64,000 nucleotides of DNA from contig JAYSCT010000004.1 in the NCBI GenBank assembly GCA_041914785.1, positions 7,647-71,646 of the forward strand, in the 5' to 3' direction. This document shows positions 25,499 to 33,144 of this stretch, piece after piece (the stretch's first letter is position 1; the number at the start of each line of letters is the position of its first letter). Source of the stretch: Pelomonas sp041914785 (GTDB lineage Bacteria; Pseudomonadota; Gammaproteobacteria; Burkholderiales; Burkholderiaceae_C). The notes beneath the pieces were generated by a model. The model saw nothing but the letters and a program-made list of their open reading frames with translations. It searched no databases and was not told the DNA's origin. Both the position numbers and the translations under genes were made by a program.

Positions 25499-25831
25499 TC
25501 ACCAGCGGTTCATGCCGTGGTTCGTCGCGGCGCGGACCGCCTCGCGGACCTCGGTCGCCACGGGCGCGTTGTCGAGTACGAACAAGCTGTTCGACACCGC
25601 TCGCGCGACGTCGACGCCGAAGGCTTCGGTCAGCTGCTGCGCCAGGATGTCGGCATCGCGACCGACGTACAACAGCACGGCTTCGCGCAACCGGAGCTGC
25701 CCGAGCATGGCGTGGACGGACGCCTGTCGCGCTTCCCGCAGATCTGCGCTCAGGGCCGCGATCAATCGGTCCTGCTGTTGAATCCGTTCGGTCAAGGTCT
25801 GGACCACTACGGTCGTGTCGCTTGTGCTCAT
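25499..25831 (-). CDS. Hypothetical protein downstream of traI
   Basis: ATG 25831 is preceded by AGGAAA at good distance, giving 110 residues; an upstream in-frame start at 25876 is less likely. The N-terminal third is helical (TLTERIQQQDRLIAALSADL) and the remainder is mixed. It lies downstream of traI and a secreted protein gene on the same strand and may be co-transcribed with them. No family recognised. Confidence 0.45.
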   Translation of the reverse strand: MSTSDTTVVVQTLTERIQQQDRLIAALSADLREARQASVHAMLGQLRLREAVLLYVGRDADILAQQLTEAFGVDVARAVSNSLFVLDNAPVATEVREAVRAATNHGMNRW

Positions 25832-25888
25832 CGCTGGTTTCCTATCGCTGGCCATCCGCATGGGCAGGACGCCCACACATCCTCGTTG

Positions 25889-26158
25889 CTACTTCTGCAC
25901 CCAGACACCGCCGGTCCGCAGCGGAGACTGGCTCACCACCGCCTTCGTACAGGTCCACTGGCTGCCGAACTTCGTTTCGACTGTCGAGCCGATCGGATAG
26001 GCACCCGATACGCCATCGACGGCCGCCGGCTCCTGCAGGAGGCACAGCCCGTCCAGCGCTGGATAGCCCCAGGACACGGGCGCCGGTGAGATCGCCAACG
26101 CTGCCGCGGACAAGGTGGCCGCGACAGCCACCAGTGCGAGCCTTGCGTGATCGCGCAT
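25889..26158 (-). CDS. Small exported hypothetical protein
   Basis: The 89-residue product begins with a clear signal peptide (MRDHARLALVAVAATLSAAALA) followed by a short mature part of about 65 residues with two cysteines (GLCLLQ and WTCTKA) that could form a disulfide. Its start lies three bases beyond the traI stop, so it is in the traI operon. A periplasmic or surface location is inferred; function unknown. Confidence 0.55.
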   Translation of the reverse strand: MRDHARLALVAVAATLSAAALAISPAPVSWGYPALDGLCLLQEPAAVDGVSGAYPIGSTVETKFGSQWTCTKAVVSQSPLRTGGVWVQK

Positions 26159-26161
26159 GGT

Positions 26162-28423
26162 TCAGTCTTCCTCGACCAGCGTGCCGAGCGCCGGATTCGG
26201 TGGCGGCACCGGCAGGACGAAGCGCTCCGGTTGGGCCAGCACGACGGCCGACAGCTTGCCGGCGCGAGCGCCGCCCTTCTTGACGACGGAGAAGGTGTGG
26301 ATGTTCTTGTTGTCCAGCCCGGGCACATGCCACCCGGCCTTCAACACTTCACGCTGCTCGGCCAGGCCGAGACGTGCGGCGTCTTCCTCTTCTGACTGGC
26401 CGCAGGCCTTGGCGTACTGACGGAAGATCAAGGGGGAGACCAGGGCCATGCCCTGCGGGACGAAGTGCACGGGTGAGCCCGACACGTTGTACTTGATCTC
26501 GCCTGAGGAGAGGCCCTGTTGCAGCCATTGCATGAAAGCGATGGCCACAGGAGACGGCTCCTTGACGTCTTCCTGTCCTGGCAGCCGCGGCGCGGCCGGC
26601 GGCATGACGATGGGCGCGACGGATCGCGCAGCTGCAGGTACACGCTCCACCCGCTGGCGTCGCCGCGCCTCACTGGCGGCGCCGTCCGTTTCGGGGAGGA
26701 ACGCACCCGCCACCTCCTCGGCATCGTCGAGATCGGGCAGTGAGCCGAGGATTGCACCGTCCTCGTCGACGTCGAGCTCGTCAGCTGCGCAAACCGTGGA
26801 CACGCGGCTCGTCGCCGGCGGCGTGGGCGCGTCAGCGCCACGTGGACGGGCAGGGGGCTTGGCTGTGCCGCCGCCCATGAAGCTGGGCGCGCGTACCTTC
26901 GGCGCATCCGATGGTTGACCCCGAGCTGGCGCAGCTTCAGGCTTGCCGCGAACAGTTGGCGCAGTGTCGAACTGCCCTACCCCACCAGCATCGGCGGCCC
27001 CAACTGGCGCAGCCTGGGCCGCAGGCTCCGCCCCAGCAGCTGGCGCAGCTTCAGCCTTTCCGGGGGCTGCAGCAGCTTTCGATGCCGTCTCCGTGCCACC
27101 ACGCTTGGTCAGCACCTGGATCTCGCCCTTCATGTTCGGCGGATAGCGGTCCGGGTGATCCCAGAGCTTGCTGAGCGGGAACCGCAGCATTGACAGCGAG
27201 TGGCTGTACCCTGCCCCATCCTTCCCCATCACCTGCACATGCCAGATGGCCTGGCCAGTGGCTGGGTTCGCCTCGAGCGCACCGTACTCCTGCCAGGTGT
27301 CGAACAGCCGATCATTGCGCTCGTCGCCGGGAATGGCTTCCTCGGGAGAGTTCGCCCGCACGTGCTCACGGACCTGATCAGCGAGCCGCTTGGCGACGAA
27401 CCACACGGAGCCGTTGTAGACCCAGCCCACGGCGCCATCGCGGTTGAGCGGCAGCTCGCCGCCGCGGGCCAGCATCGACTTGAGCGCGCCCATCAGGACC
27501 TCGATGAGCGGCCGGCGAAGCGCGGTATCGAAGCGAGCGCGCGACCCATGCATCAGCGCCTTGCGCGTGGACGCCTGGTCGGCCTTGCGGATGATCATGG
27601 CCAGGCCGCTGTCGCGGTCCTCGCCATTGAGGTACTTCACCAGGCTGTCCAGCGCCGCCGGATGGCAGGCCAGGAAGCTGCGTGCCGACTGGGGGGCTAT
27701 GCGTTGCAGCAGCTGTGTCCCCACCTTGGCGTGCGCGCCGTAGTCGCGCTCGGCAGTCGGGGCGAAGCCGACAAGGTACTCGGCGGCATGGCATTCGATC
27801 AATGAGCCAGCGACCGGCGCCCAGGGCAGCACGTCCTGCTTCAACTGTCCGCGCCAGGTCACCCGCAAGTCGGTCAGCGGCTTGCCAATGTCGTGCAGCA
27901 GCGCGGCGAAGAACACGGCGTAAGTCCAGTGATCTCGCCAGGCGTCGAGATCTTCGGCCGTGGCCCCCTGCGGCAGCAGGCAGCCGTTGCGCCAGGTCAG
28001 CGCTGCCAGCAGCATCTCCAAGGTGTGCGACAGCAGTCCGCCGGCGTGTGCATGGTGATGCGACTCCGACGCCGGCATGAGCTGGACGAACTCGGCGTAG
28101 CGTCCGATCGCTGGGAGCAGGTCCTGTTCCCAGACGGACTGGGCCAGGCGGCTCTGGCGCAGCATGTGCTGCATGGACGGCGCCGCCTGGACGGCGTCGA
28201 GCAGCTGCTCGGCTGTCGCGACCTTGAGCCAACCCGGCTCGCTGCCCTGCAGGTGCGTCAGCGGTTTGCCGGCCGCCGGCTGGACGGGCGCTGTCGCGGG
28301 GACCAGCGCCAGGCTCGGCGCGGCCGCGACGTGGTGCGCAGGTCTGCCCCAGCTCTGGCGAACCAAGGCGATGGCGACCCCGGCGAAGGCCAGGGTCAGC
28401 AACAGCAGCAGGAAGGTGAGCAT
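26162..28423 (-). CDS. traI: ICE relaxase TraI, MobH type (PFGI-1 class)
   Basis: The ATG at 28423 gives 753 residues; a TTG at 28429 is an alternative two codons earlier. The N-terminus has a hydrophobic helix (FLLLLLTLAFAGVAIALV). The MobH relaxase domain (TraI_2) carries the histidine-rich metal site HHHAHAGGLLSHTLEM (about 122-138) and HDIGK (about 177-181), an HD-type fold. A Pro/Ala-rich linker (about 450-620) leads to the conserved C-terminal TraI_2_C domain (about 625-745). MobH relaxases nick the element at oriT and stay bound to the transferred strand. The gene is divergent from the transfer operon across a repeat-rich control region, a sensible place for oriT. Confidence 0.92.
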   Translation of the reverse strand: MLTFLLLLLTLAFAGVAIALVRQSWGRPAHHVAAAPSLALVPATAPVQPAAGKPLTHLQGSEPGWLKVATAEQLLDAVQAAPSMQHMLRQSRLAQSVWEQDLLPAIGRYAEFVQLMPASESHHHAHAGGLLSHTLEMLLAALTWRNGCLLPQGATAEDLDAWRDHWTYAVFFAALLHDIGKPLTDLRVTWRGQLKQDVLPWAPVAGSLIECHAAEYLVGFAPTAERDYGAHAKVGTQLLQRIAPQSARSFLACHPAALDSLVKYLNGEDRDSGLAMIIRKADQASTRKALMHGSRARFDTALRRPLIEVLMGALKSMLARGGELPLNRDGAVGWVYNGSVWFVAKRLADQVREHVRANSPEEAIPGDERNDRLFDTWQEYGALEANPATGQAIWHVQVMGKDGAGYSHSLSMLRFPLSKLWDHPDRYPPNMKGEIQVLTKRGGTETASKAAAAPGKAEAAPAAGAEPAAQAAPVGAADAGGVGQFDTAPTVRGKPEAAPARGQPSDAPKVRAPSFMGGGTAKPPARPRGADAPTPPATSRVSTVCAADELDVDEDGAILGSLPDLDDAEEVAGAFLPETDGAASEARRRQRVERVPAAARSVAPIVMPPAAPRLPGQEDVKEPSPVAIAFMQWLQQGLSSGEIKYNVSGSPVHFVPQGMALVSPLIFRQYAKACGQSEEEDAARLGLAEQREVLKAGWHVPGLDNKNIHTFSVVKKGGARAGKLSAVVLAQPERFVLPVPPPNPALGTLVEED

Positions 28424-28507
28424 CTCCAAAGCGTCCTCAATGCGAGCCGGACGAAGCGGTCTGGCGCAACTCCGCGTGTACCTCGCGGCGACCTTCGATT
28501 CAATCGA

Positions 28508-28535
28508 AAACCCTCCGGCACGTCGCGGAGGGTTT
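28508..28535. terminator. Hairpin AAACCCTCCG / CGGAGGGTTT
   Basis: Perfect 10-bp arms surround an 8-base loop, 85 bases upstream of the traI start. It closely resembles the palindrome at 29181-29210 and may be a copy of it. The GC-rich stem ending in TTT looks like a bidirectional terminator. It would insulate traI from the control region unless it acts as a protein site. Confidence 0.5.
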
Positions 28536-28600
28536 CGTGTTGCGACGCCGCCAGGATTTTGCTAGCGGCAGGAATTCGGCGATACCGCGCTTACAAGGTT

Positions 28601-28770
28601 ACATATTGATACGCGAAAACGCCATGAGATTGCACAACTGCGCCAACCTCAAACGAAACGCCGCCCCAATACTAGTCGTGCCCTGCCCTACATATTCATA
28701 CCGACCGGCAGTTAAAACTCGTTGCGCCACAATCATTTGCGAGCAGTGCAACAGTACTGACATATTGATA
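28601..28770 (+). repeat. Three 11-bp direct repeats ACATATTSATA (iteron-like)
   Basis: Copies start at 28601 (ACATATTGATA), 28690 (ACATATTCATA) and 28760 (ACATATTGATA), all in one orientation and spaced 89 and 70 bp. They stand in the most AT-rich stretch of the conjugative element part of the window. Iteron-like repeats beside a relaxase gene commonly bind relaxase accessory or regulatory proteins. Confidence 0.55.
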
Positions 28771-28906
28771 TTGGCGTGATCGTGCATCGGTCAACCTGCG
28801 TCGCCAGCTGTGACAGCCAGAGCCCTTGCACCAACGCCCTTGCTGCGCCACGCCGCAGCAGCGGCCCGTTTTGCGGCGCCGACGCCCCTGTGGAGGCGCC
28901 GCCCTT

Positions 28907-28941
28907 TGCGCCAGCGCCACACCCCTGGTGGCGCTGGCGCA
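28907..28941. repeat. Perfect 14-bp inverted repeat, 7-base loop
   Basis: The left arm TGCGCCAGCGCCAC (28907-28920) and the right arm GTGGCGCTGGCGCA (28928-28941) are perfectly complementary. There is no T tract, so it is unlikely to be an ordinary terminator. It is the strongest of four consecutive stem-loops in the traI-pilL interval and could be the relaxase recognition hairpin or a protein-binding site. Confidence 0.5.
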
Positions 28942-29180
28942 TAACCCGTTCGTCTTGCCGTTACCGGTAGGCCATTTGCCCGACCGACCGAAATTTGAGG
29001 GAGGTCGGGCGCCCTTTGGATCGGGCCATTACCCACTGACCCTGTAGGCTATTACCCACTACCGTTTCCCTACCTTTAGGGAGCCGTTTCCCGCCATTCT
29101 CAAACTCCGCGCTTACAACTCGTACAGCGACAGCAATAGGAGCGCGCGCGAGTAGCAGAAACAGTGCGTCGCATCAACAA

Positions 29181-29210
29181 GAAACCCTCCGGCACGTGCC
29201 GGAGGGTTTC
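29181..29210. terminator. 30-bp perfect palindrome upstream of pilL
   Basis: Positions 29181-29195 (GAAACCCTCCGGCAC) are fully complementary to 29196-29210. The core is shared with the hairpin at 28508-28535. It lies about 100 bases upstream of the first transfer gene. It may terminate transcription arriving from the control region or be an operator; there is no long T tract. Confidence 0.5.
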
Positions 29211-29313
29211 GGGGCGACAAGTTCTCGCCTTCCTTCAAAACTGGGAATAAGTCACGGACCCAACGCCAGGCAAGAGCCGGCACGTCCAAGACGGTTTCAG
29301 CAGGAGCGAGGTC

Positions 29314-29922
29314 ATGCACTGGATTCCCCCGAACAAGCCGGCACCCCGGCGGCCCTCCACGGCACCGCGCGGCGGCCTCTTGCCGCGCTTCGCGACGCCC
29401 GCCCGCAAGGCCCACGGCCTGACGCTGCTGCAGGCCACCGTTGCCGTCGCATCCGCGGTCTCGTTGGCGGGCACTGCCGCGGCGGCTGACACACTCGTCG
29501 ACGGCAGCCAGATCCTGGCGCGCTACACGACAGTGCCTGCTGCGCCAGAGGCCAGCCGGGGCCAGCCGCTCGCCGTGATCGCCACGGTCCACTTTCCCCG
29601 GGCCACCGTGAGCACGGTCGGCGATGCGCTGCAACACCTGCTCGCGCGCACCGGCTACACGCTGGTCCCCGCCGAACAGCTCGACCCGGTGGCCGCCCAG
29701 CTGCTCAACCTCAGCCTGCCCGAGTCCCAGCGCGCCCTCGGCCCCTACCGCGTCGACGCGATGGTTCGCGTACTGCTGGGCGATGGGTGGACGCTGCAGA
29801 TTGACCCGCTGCTGCGCCGCATCGCGTTCGCCCCGGCCAACGTCGCCAGCGCCCCTACCGCTTCAGCCGCAGCCACAGCCGCAGACACGCTGGCGGCATC
29901 GACCCAACAGGTGCAGCCATGA
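29314..29922 (+). CDS. PilL-like conjugative transfer protein (TIGR03748, PFGI-1 class)
   Basis: The start at 29314 follows an AGGAG/GAGG site. The 202-residue protein has a long export sequence (about 30-57, TLLQATVAVASAVSLAGTAAA) and then the conserved part of the family: RYTTVPAAPEASRGQPL, then VHFPRATVSTVGDALQHLLA, RTGYTLVPAE, and GPYRVDAMVRVLLGDGWTLQ. This is the first gene of the transfer operon in PFGI-1-class elements and is related to secretin-associated PilL domains of conjugative type IV pili. It overlaps the next gene by four bases. Confidence 0.85.
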   Translation: MHWIPPNKPAPRRPSTAPRGGLLPRFATPARKAHGLTLLQATVAVASAVSLAGTAAAADTLVDGSQILARYTTVPAAPEASRGQPLAVIATVHFPRATVSTVGDALQHLLARTGYTLVPAEQLDPVAAQLLNLSLPESQRALGPYRVDAMVRVLLGDGWTLQIDPLLRRIAFAPANVASAPTASAAATAADTLAASTQQVQP

Positions 29923-30839
29923 GCGCCGTCCTCACCCCTCCTGACCAGAAGCCTGCCGGCAGCGCCGACGCAGCGCCTGAGGCCTCCGCCCGAGACAGCC
30001 GCCACCCGCTCCATGCCGTCGAGCCCGGCGAGGCGCCACCGAACGCGCCGCGGCCGCGCGCGATGCCACCCGCCAGTGCCGCCGGCCGCAACACGCGCAA
30101 GTACGCCATCCTGGCTGCACTGGCAGCCGTCCTCTGCCTCGCTGCCTTGGTGGCCCACGAGCTGCGGCAGATCGACACCACGGGGCTCAAGGACCCGGTG
30201 GCCTCGCACAGCGGGCCCGCGGTGAACCAGCCAGCAGACCCGTCCGGGAACGCACGCCCCACGACGCCGGCTGAGCCGGCAGCGGTCCAGGTCGCCGCGG
30301 CTGCGACAACGGATGCGGCCGCATCAGCTGCAGCGGTGGCCTCCGGCACGGCCGCATCGGCGCCGGCGACCGCTGCCGGCCTAACGGCCGCGCCCACGCC
30401 TTCCCTTGCGGCGCTCGCCGACGCCCAAGCCTCCCAGGTCGGGATCAATGCCAACCTCACCTCCGGGCTGGCCCAGCTCCAGCACGACCTGGCCGACCTG
30501 AAGACACGGGTCGATGGCCTGGCCACCGATCACGCAGCGAAGGCTGCTGCGACCTCGGCAACTACGGCGCGCGTGGCGCGCGCACGGCCCAAGCCGGTTG
30601 CGGCACCAGCCTCTGCGCCGGTCCCAACCGGCACCGTCCTGGCCGTGGACCTGTGGGACGGTCAGCCCTCGGTTGTCGTCGGCACCGGCGTTCCCGCCGA
30701 CAAGCGCGTGCTGTTCCTGCGCGAGGGCGACAGCAAGAACGGCGTCACGGTGAAGGCGGCCAACCCGGCAGCTCAAAGCGCGCTGTTCGACGTGAACGGC
30801 CGCGAGGCCTTGCTCCGGGCGGACGGCCGCAACGAGTAG
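29919..30839 (+). CDS. Inner-membrane anchored ICE protein, unknown family
   Basis: The 306-residue product has a proline-rich cytosolic N-terminus (1-60), a single membrane helix (about 64-87, ILAALAAVLCLAALVAHEL), a long Ala/Thr-rich low-complexity region (100-175), a short coiled coil (TSGLAQLQHDLADLKTRVDG), and a compact C-terminal domain (about 225-306, PTGTVLAVDLWDGQPSVVVG). The plan resembles PilP/PilO-like or bitopic scaffold proteins of pilus machines, but I cannot name the family. It sits between pilL and the TIGR03759 gene in the operon. Confidence 0.65.
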   Translation: MSAVLTPPDQKPAGSADAAPEASARDSRHPLHAVEPGEAPPNAPRPRAMPPASAAGRNTRKYAILAALAAVLCLAALVAHELRQIDTTGLKDPVASHSGPAVNQPADPSGNARPTTPAEPAAVQVAAAATTDAAASAAAVASGTAASAPATAAGLTAAPTPSLAALADAQASQVGINANLTSGLAQLQHDLADLKTRVDGLATDHAAKAAATSATTARVARARPKPVAAPASAPVPTGTVLAVDLWDGQPSVVVGTGVPADKRVLFLREGDSKNGVTVKAANPAAQSALFDVNGREALLRADGRNE

Positions 30840-30848
30840 GCGGCCCCC

Positions 30849-31199
30849 ATGCGTCAGCTTCAGCGCCACGCGTCCCTGGCCACTTCCACCTGCCCAGCGC
30901 CCGCCATGACACAGCGTCCCCAGCCTCCCGCGCCCCGCCCGGGCAGCCGCTCACGTGCCGACGGCGCGGGCATCGGCATGTCGTTGGTCCAGCAGGCCAA
31001 GAAGGATGCCGCGCCGGCGCCGCGGCCGTTGCGCGACGTCTTCCGCACGCTCTGCGTCGCGGCACTTGGCGCGCTGACCACGGACACGCGCACCGCGAAG
31101 CAGCTGCCCACGGTGCAGGACAAGGCCGAAACGCACGCCGGCCAAACCGACCTGCCTGCCGCCCCCCCGACTCGTGACACAGACCGGAGGCGCTCATGA
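30849..31199 (+). CDS. Small hypothetical ICE protein
   Basis: The 116-residue frame starts nine bases after the upstream stop and overlaps the next start by ATGA, which supports it as a gene. An internal ATG at 30906 is an alternative start. It is rich in Pro, Arg and Ala, with one amphipathic segment (LRDVFRTLCVAALGAL). No family recognised; it may be poorly conserved. Confidence 0.5.
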   Translation: MRQLQRHASLATSTCPAPAMTQRPQPPAPRPGSRSRADGAGIGMSLVQQAKKDAAPAPRPLRDVFRTLCVAALGALTTDTRTAKQLPTVQDKAETHAGQTDLPAAPPTRDTDRRRS

Positions 31200-31765
31200 A
31201 GGTCAACATTCGATTCCTGTTCATCGCGCTCACCGGCGTTGGCGGCCTGTTCTTCGCCGAACTGGCCCACGCGGTTGAACCGCAGCAGACCAGCATGGCC
31301 CAGACCTCGACGGGCCAGGCTGGCGCGTTGACTAGCGATGGCCAGGGGCTGGTGCTGCAGAGCCAAGACCGCATCCTGGCGCGCATCTGGGGCCTGACGG
31401 ATGACGAGATGCAGCGCGCCCAGCTGCTGCTGCGCGGGCCGCGAGCGGCCTTCTCGGTGACCAACCTCACGCCCATCGAAGCCCTGGGCATCCATGCGCG
31501 CAATGCGGCCGAGCGCAAGCGCTACGCCGAGCTGTTCGCCAAAGCGCACCACCAGGACACGGAGCGCGTACTGGCGTGGGCGGTGGCCTTCGAGGACGCC
31601 ATGCGCCGCCTGTATCCGAACGAGCCCGTCATCAGCTTCGACGGGCTGCCCAAGGTCGCCGCCACACCCGCCGCAGCCGAGGCCAACCACCTGCCAAACG
31701 GCAGCTACGTGCCGGTGCCGGGCAACGTCGTCCAGCCGCCCAAGTCCGCCAAGCGCGGCCCCTGA
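31196..31765 (+). CDS. ICE protein of the TIGR03759 (PFL_4693) family
   Basis: The 189-residue protein has a signal peptide (MKVNIRFLFIALTGVGGLFF) and then the characteristic family region: ARIWGLTDDEMQRAQLLLRG, PRAAFSVTNLTPIEALGIHA, RNAAERKRYAELFAKAH, and ERVLAWAVAFEDA. It is a periplasmic component found next to pilL in PFGI-1-class elements; its exact task in DNA transfer is not known. The start overlaps the upstream stop (ATGA). Confidence 0.9.
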   Translation: MKVNIRFLFIALTGVGGLFFAELAHAVEPQQTSMAQTSTGQAGALTSDGQGLVLQSQDRILARIWGLTDDEMQRAQLLLRGPRAAFSVTNLTPIEALGIHARNAAERKRYAELFAKAHHQDTERVLAWAVAFEDAMRRLYPNEPVISFDGLPKVAATPAAAEANHLPNGSYVPVPGNVVQPPKSAKRGP

Positions 31766-31784
31766 GATCCAGCCCGTGACCGCC

Positions 31785-32408
31785 ATGCATGCCGAACAAA
31801 GCCCCTCTCTCCGCCGTCGCGCCTTCCTGGCGCGCGGCGCGGGCCTCATGCTCGGCGCGACGTGGGCCGGTCACGCCGGCGCTGCGGCCATGGCGACGCC
31901 GATCCCACCAGGCTATGTCCGCGTCGCCGCTGCCGCCGACATCCCAGCGGCCGTGCTGTTCAGCGTTGCATGCCAGGAGAGCGTGCTGCGTTTCGGCAAC
32001 AAGTCGCTGCCCTACCCCTGGACCCTTTGTGTCCGGGGCGAGCCCATGCGCTTCAACACGCAAGATGCTGCGGTCGAGAAGCTGCAGGCGTGTCTGCGCG
32101 AGGGCATCACCAACGTGGACTGCGGACTCCTGCAGGTCAACTGGGGGTGGAATGCTGAGCGCCTCGGCTCGCCGCGCCGAGCGCTCGACGCCTACGCCAA
32201 CATGGGCGTCGGTGCCGTGCTGCTGCGCGAGCACTACGAAGCCACCAAGGGTGACTGGTTCGAGGCCGTTGGCCGCTACCACCACCCTAGCGACAGAACG
32301 CGCTCGGTGCCCTACGCCGCTGCGGTGTTCCAACGTCTCGCACGTCTGCCCCAGGCAGGCGCTGCCCCGCGCCTGCGTCGGATCGTCGAGGAGGGCAGCC
32401 ATGCCTGA
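31785..32408 (+). CDS. Lytic transglycosylase-like protein with Tat-type signal
   Basis: ATG 31785 gives 207 residues. The N-terminus RRRAFLARGAGLMLGATWAG carries a twin-arginine pattern (RRxFL), so export by the Tat route is likely. The mature part matches the SLT/VirB1-type muramidase fold: a catalytic Glu in FSVACQESVLR, then DCGLLQVNWGWNAE and DAYANMGVGAVLLREHYE. Such enzymes open peptidoglycan for assembly of the transfer channel. It overlaps the next gene by eight bases. Confidence 0.82.
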   Translation: MHAEQSPSLRRRAFLARGAGLMLGATWAGHAGAAAMATPIPPGYVRVAAAADIPAAVLFSVACQESVLRFGNKSLPYPWTLCVRGEPMRFNTQDAAVEKLQACLREGITNVDCGLLQVNWGWNAERLGSPRRALDAYANMGVGAVLLREHYEATKGDWFEAVGRYHHPSDRTRSVPYAAAVFQRLARLPQAGAAPRLRRIVEEGSHA

Positions 32409-33144
32409 TAGCACGACGCAACGTACCGCGCCCAGCAGTGGGTGCCTCAGTTTGGGTGACCGCCCGGCGTCCGTTGCCGGACGCGCTCCTGGCTGCAACA
32501 CCCTCGGCGCGCCTGGCACCTCCCATCGGGCAGCAGCAGTTTTTAGGTGGATGCGGCGGGCGGTCACCGCTTTTCTTCTCGCAATCATGGGGGGCGGAAC
32601 TGGGCTGGGCTTGATCGCGCAGGCACAGACTGGTCCCGTTCCCCCCATGACCTCCGGCGGCCTGGTCGTCGTGCATGACGCAGGTCCTGGCGTGCCCACC
32701 GGCGCGCTGATGTCGTTTGGAATCGCCGATGACGCATCGCCAGAGGTCTCGCCGCTGATCCAGTTCCCGGTTCGCTCGCCGGGCTTGCGGCCCGGCACGC
32801 TGCGCAGCAACCCCGCCTGGCCGTACCCGCAGTGGATGGTGCATCCCCTGTTCCTGGTGGGCGATGACACGAGGTCCACCAGCTGGCTCAAGGCCAACCG
32901 GGAGCGCCTGGCCGCCATGGGCGCCACCGGCATCGTGGTGCGTGCGAACACCGGCAGCGACTTCCTGCGTATCCGCGCCCTCAGCGGCGGCCTGCCGATG
33001 GCACCGGCGCCGGCGGTCTGGCTGGGCGAGCAGCTCATGGCCCTCGGCGCCTCCGTCGTGCCGCTGTTGATCCTGCCGGACGGCCGCATCACTCAAGCGG
33101 TCCCGGTGCCCATTTCGGTTCCCAGCGTGAAAGGACGGCCATGA
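32401..33144 (+). CDS. ICE protein of the TIGR03765 (PFL_4695) family
   Basis: ATG 32401 overlaps the transglycosylase stop and gives 247 residues. A hydrophobic export segment (about 50-76, AVTAFLLAIMGGGTGLGLIA) precedes the conserved domain: GLVVVHDAGPGVPTGALMSF, then FPVRSPGLRPGTL, and FLVGDDTRSTSWLKANRERL. The family is known only from PFGI-1-class elements directly upstream of traD. A four-base overlap joins it to traD. The first 45 residues are low complexity and the start could be later. Confidence 0.85.
   Translation: MPDSTTQRTAPSSGCLSLGDRPASVAGRAPGCNTLGAPGTSHRAAAVFRWMRRAVTAFLLAIMGGGTGLGLIAQAQTGPVPPMTSGGLVVVHDAGPGVPTGALMSFGIADDASPEVSPLIQFPVRSPGLRPGTLRSNPAWPYPQWMVHPLFLVGDDTRSTSWLKANRERLAAMGATGIVVRANTGSDFLRIRALSGGLPMAPAPAVWLGEQLMALGASVVPLLILPDGRITQAVPVPISVPSVKGRP

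Larger units (their letters stand above)
28430..29313. other. Gene-free control region, candidate oriT
   Basis: No convincing gene lies between traI and pilL, which diverge from here. The left third is visibly AT-richer than its surroundings and holds three 11-bp direct repeats. The right part carries consecutive inverted repeats: 28873-28880 with 28895-28902 (8 bp), 28907-28920 with 28928-28941 (14 bp), 28978-28985 with 29003-29010 (8 bp), and 29067-29072 with 29077-29082 (6 bp). ATTACCCACT occurs twice (29028, 29051), CCGTTTCCC twice (29062, 29084), and CCGCGCTTACAA twice (28585, 29107). Long palindromes sit near both ends. Promoters for both operons must lie here. The oriT assignment is an inference from position and structure. 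Confidence 0.5.

Noticed and set aside
25475..26089. 204-codon + strand frame
   Set aside because: It is antisense to two better-supported minus-strand genes, one of which has a clear signal peptide.
26162..28423. HD-domain phosphohydrolase or nuclease annotation for the gene
   Set aside because: The HD motif is present, but the arrangement with the C-terminal TraI_2_C domain and the context identify a MobH relaxase.
28537..28779. 80-codon frame in the traI-pilL interval
   Set aside because: It covers the AT-rich repeats, has no ribosome site and an odd Cys-rich composition; more likely non-coding control DNA.
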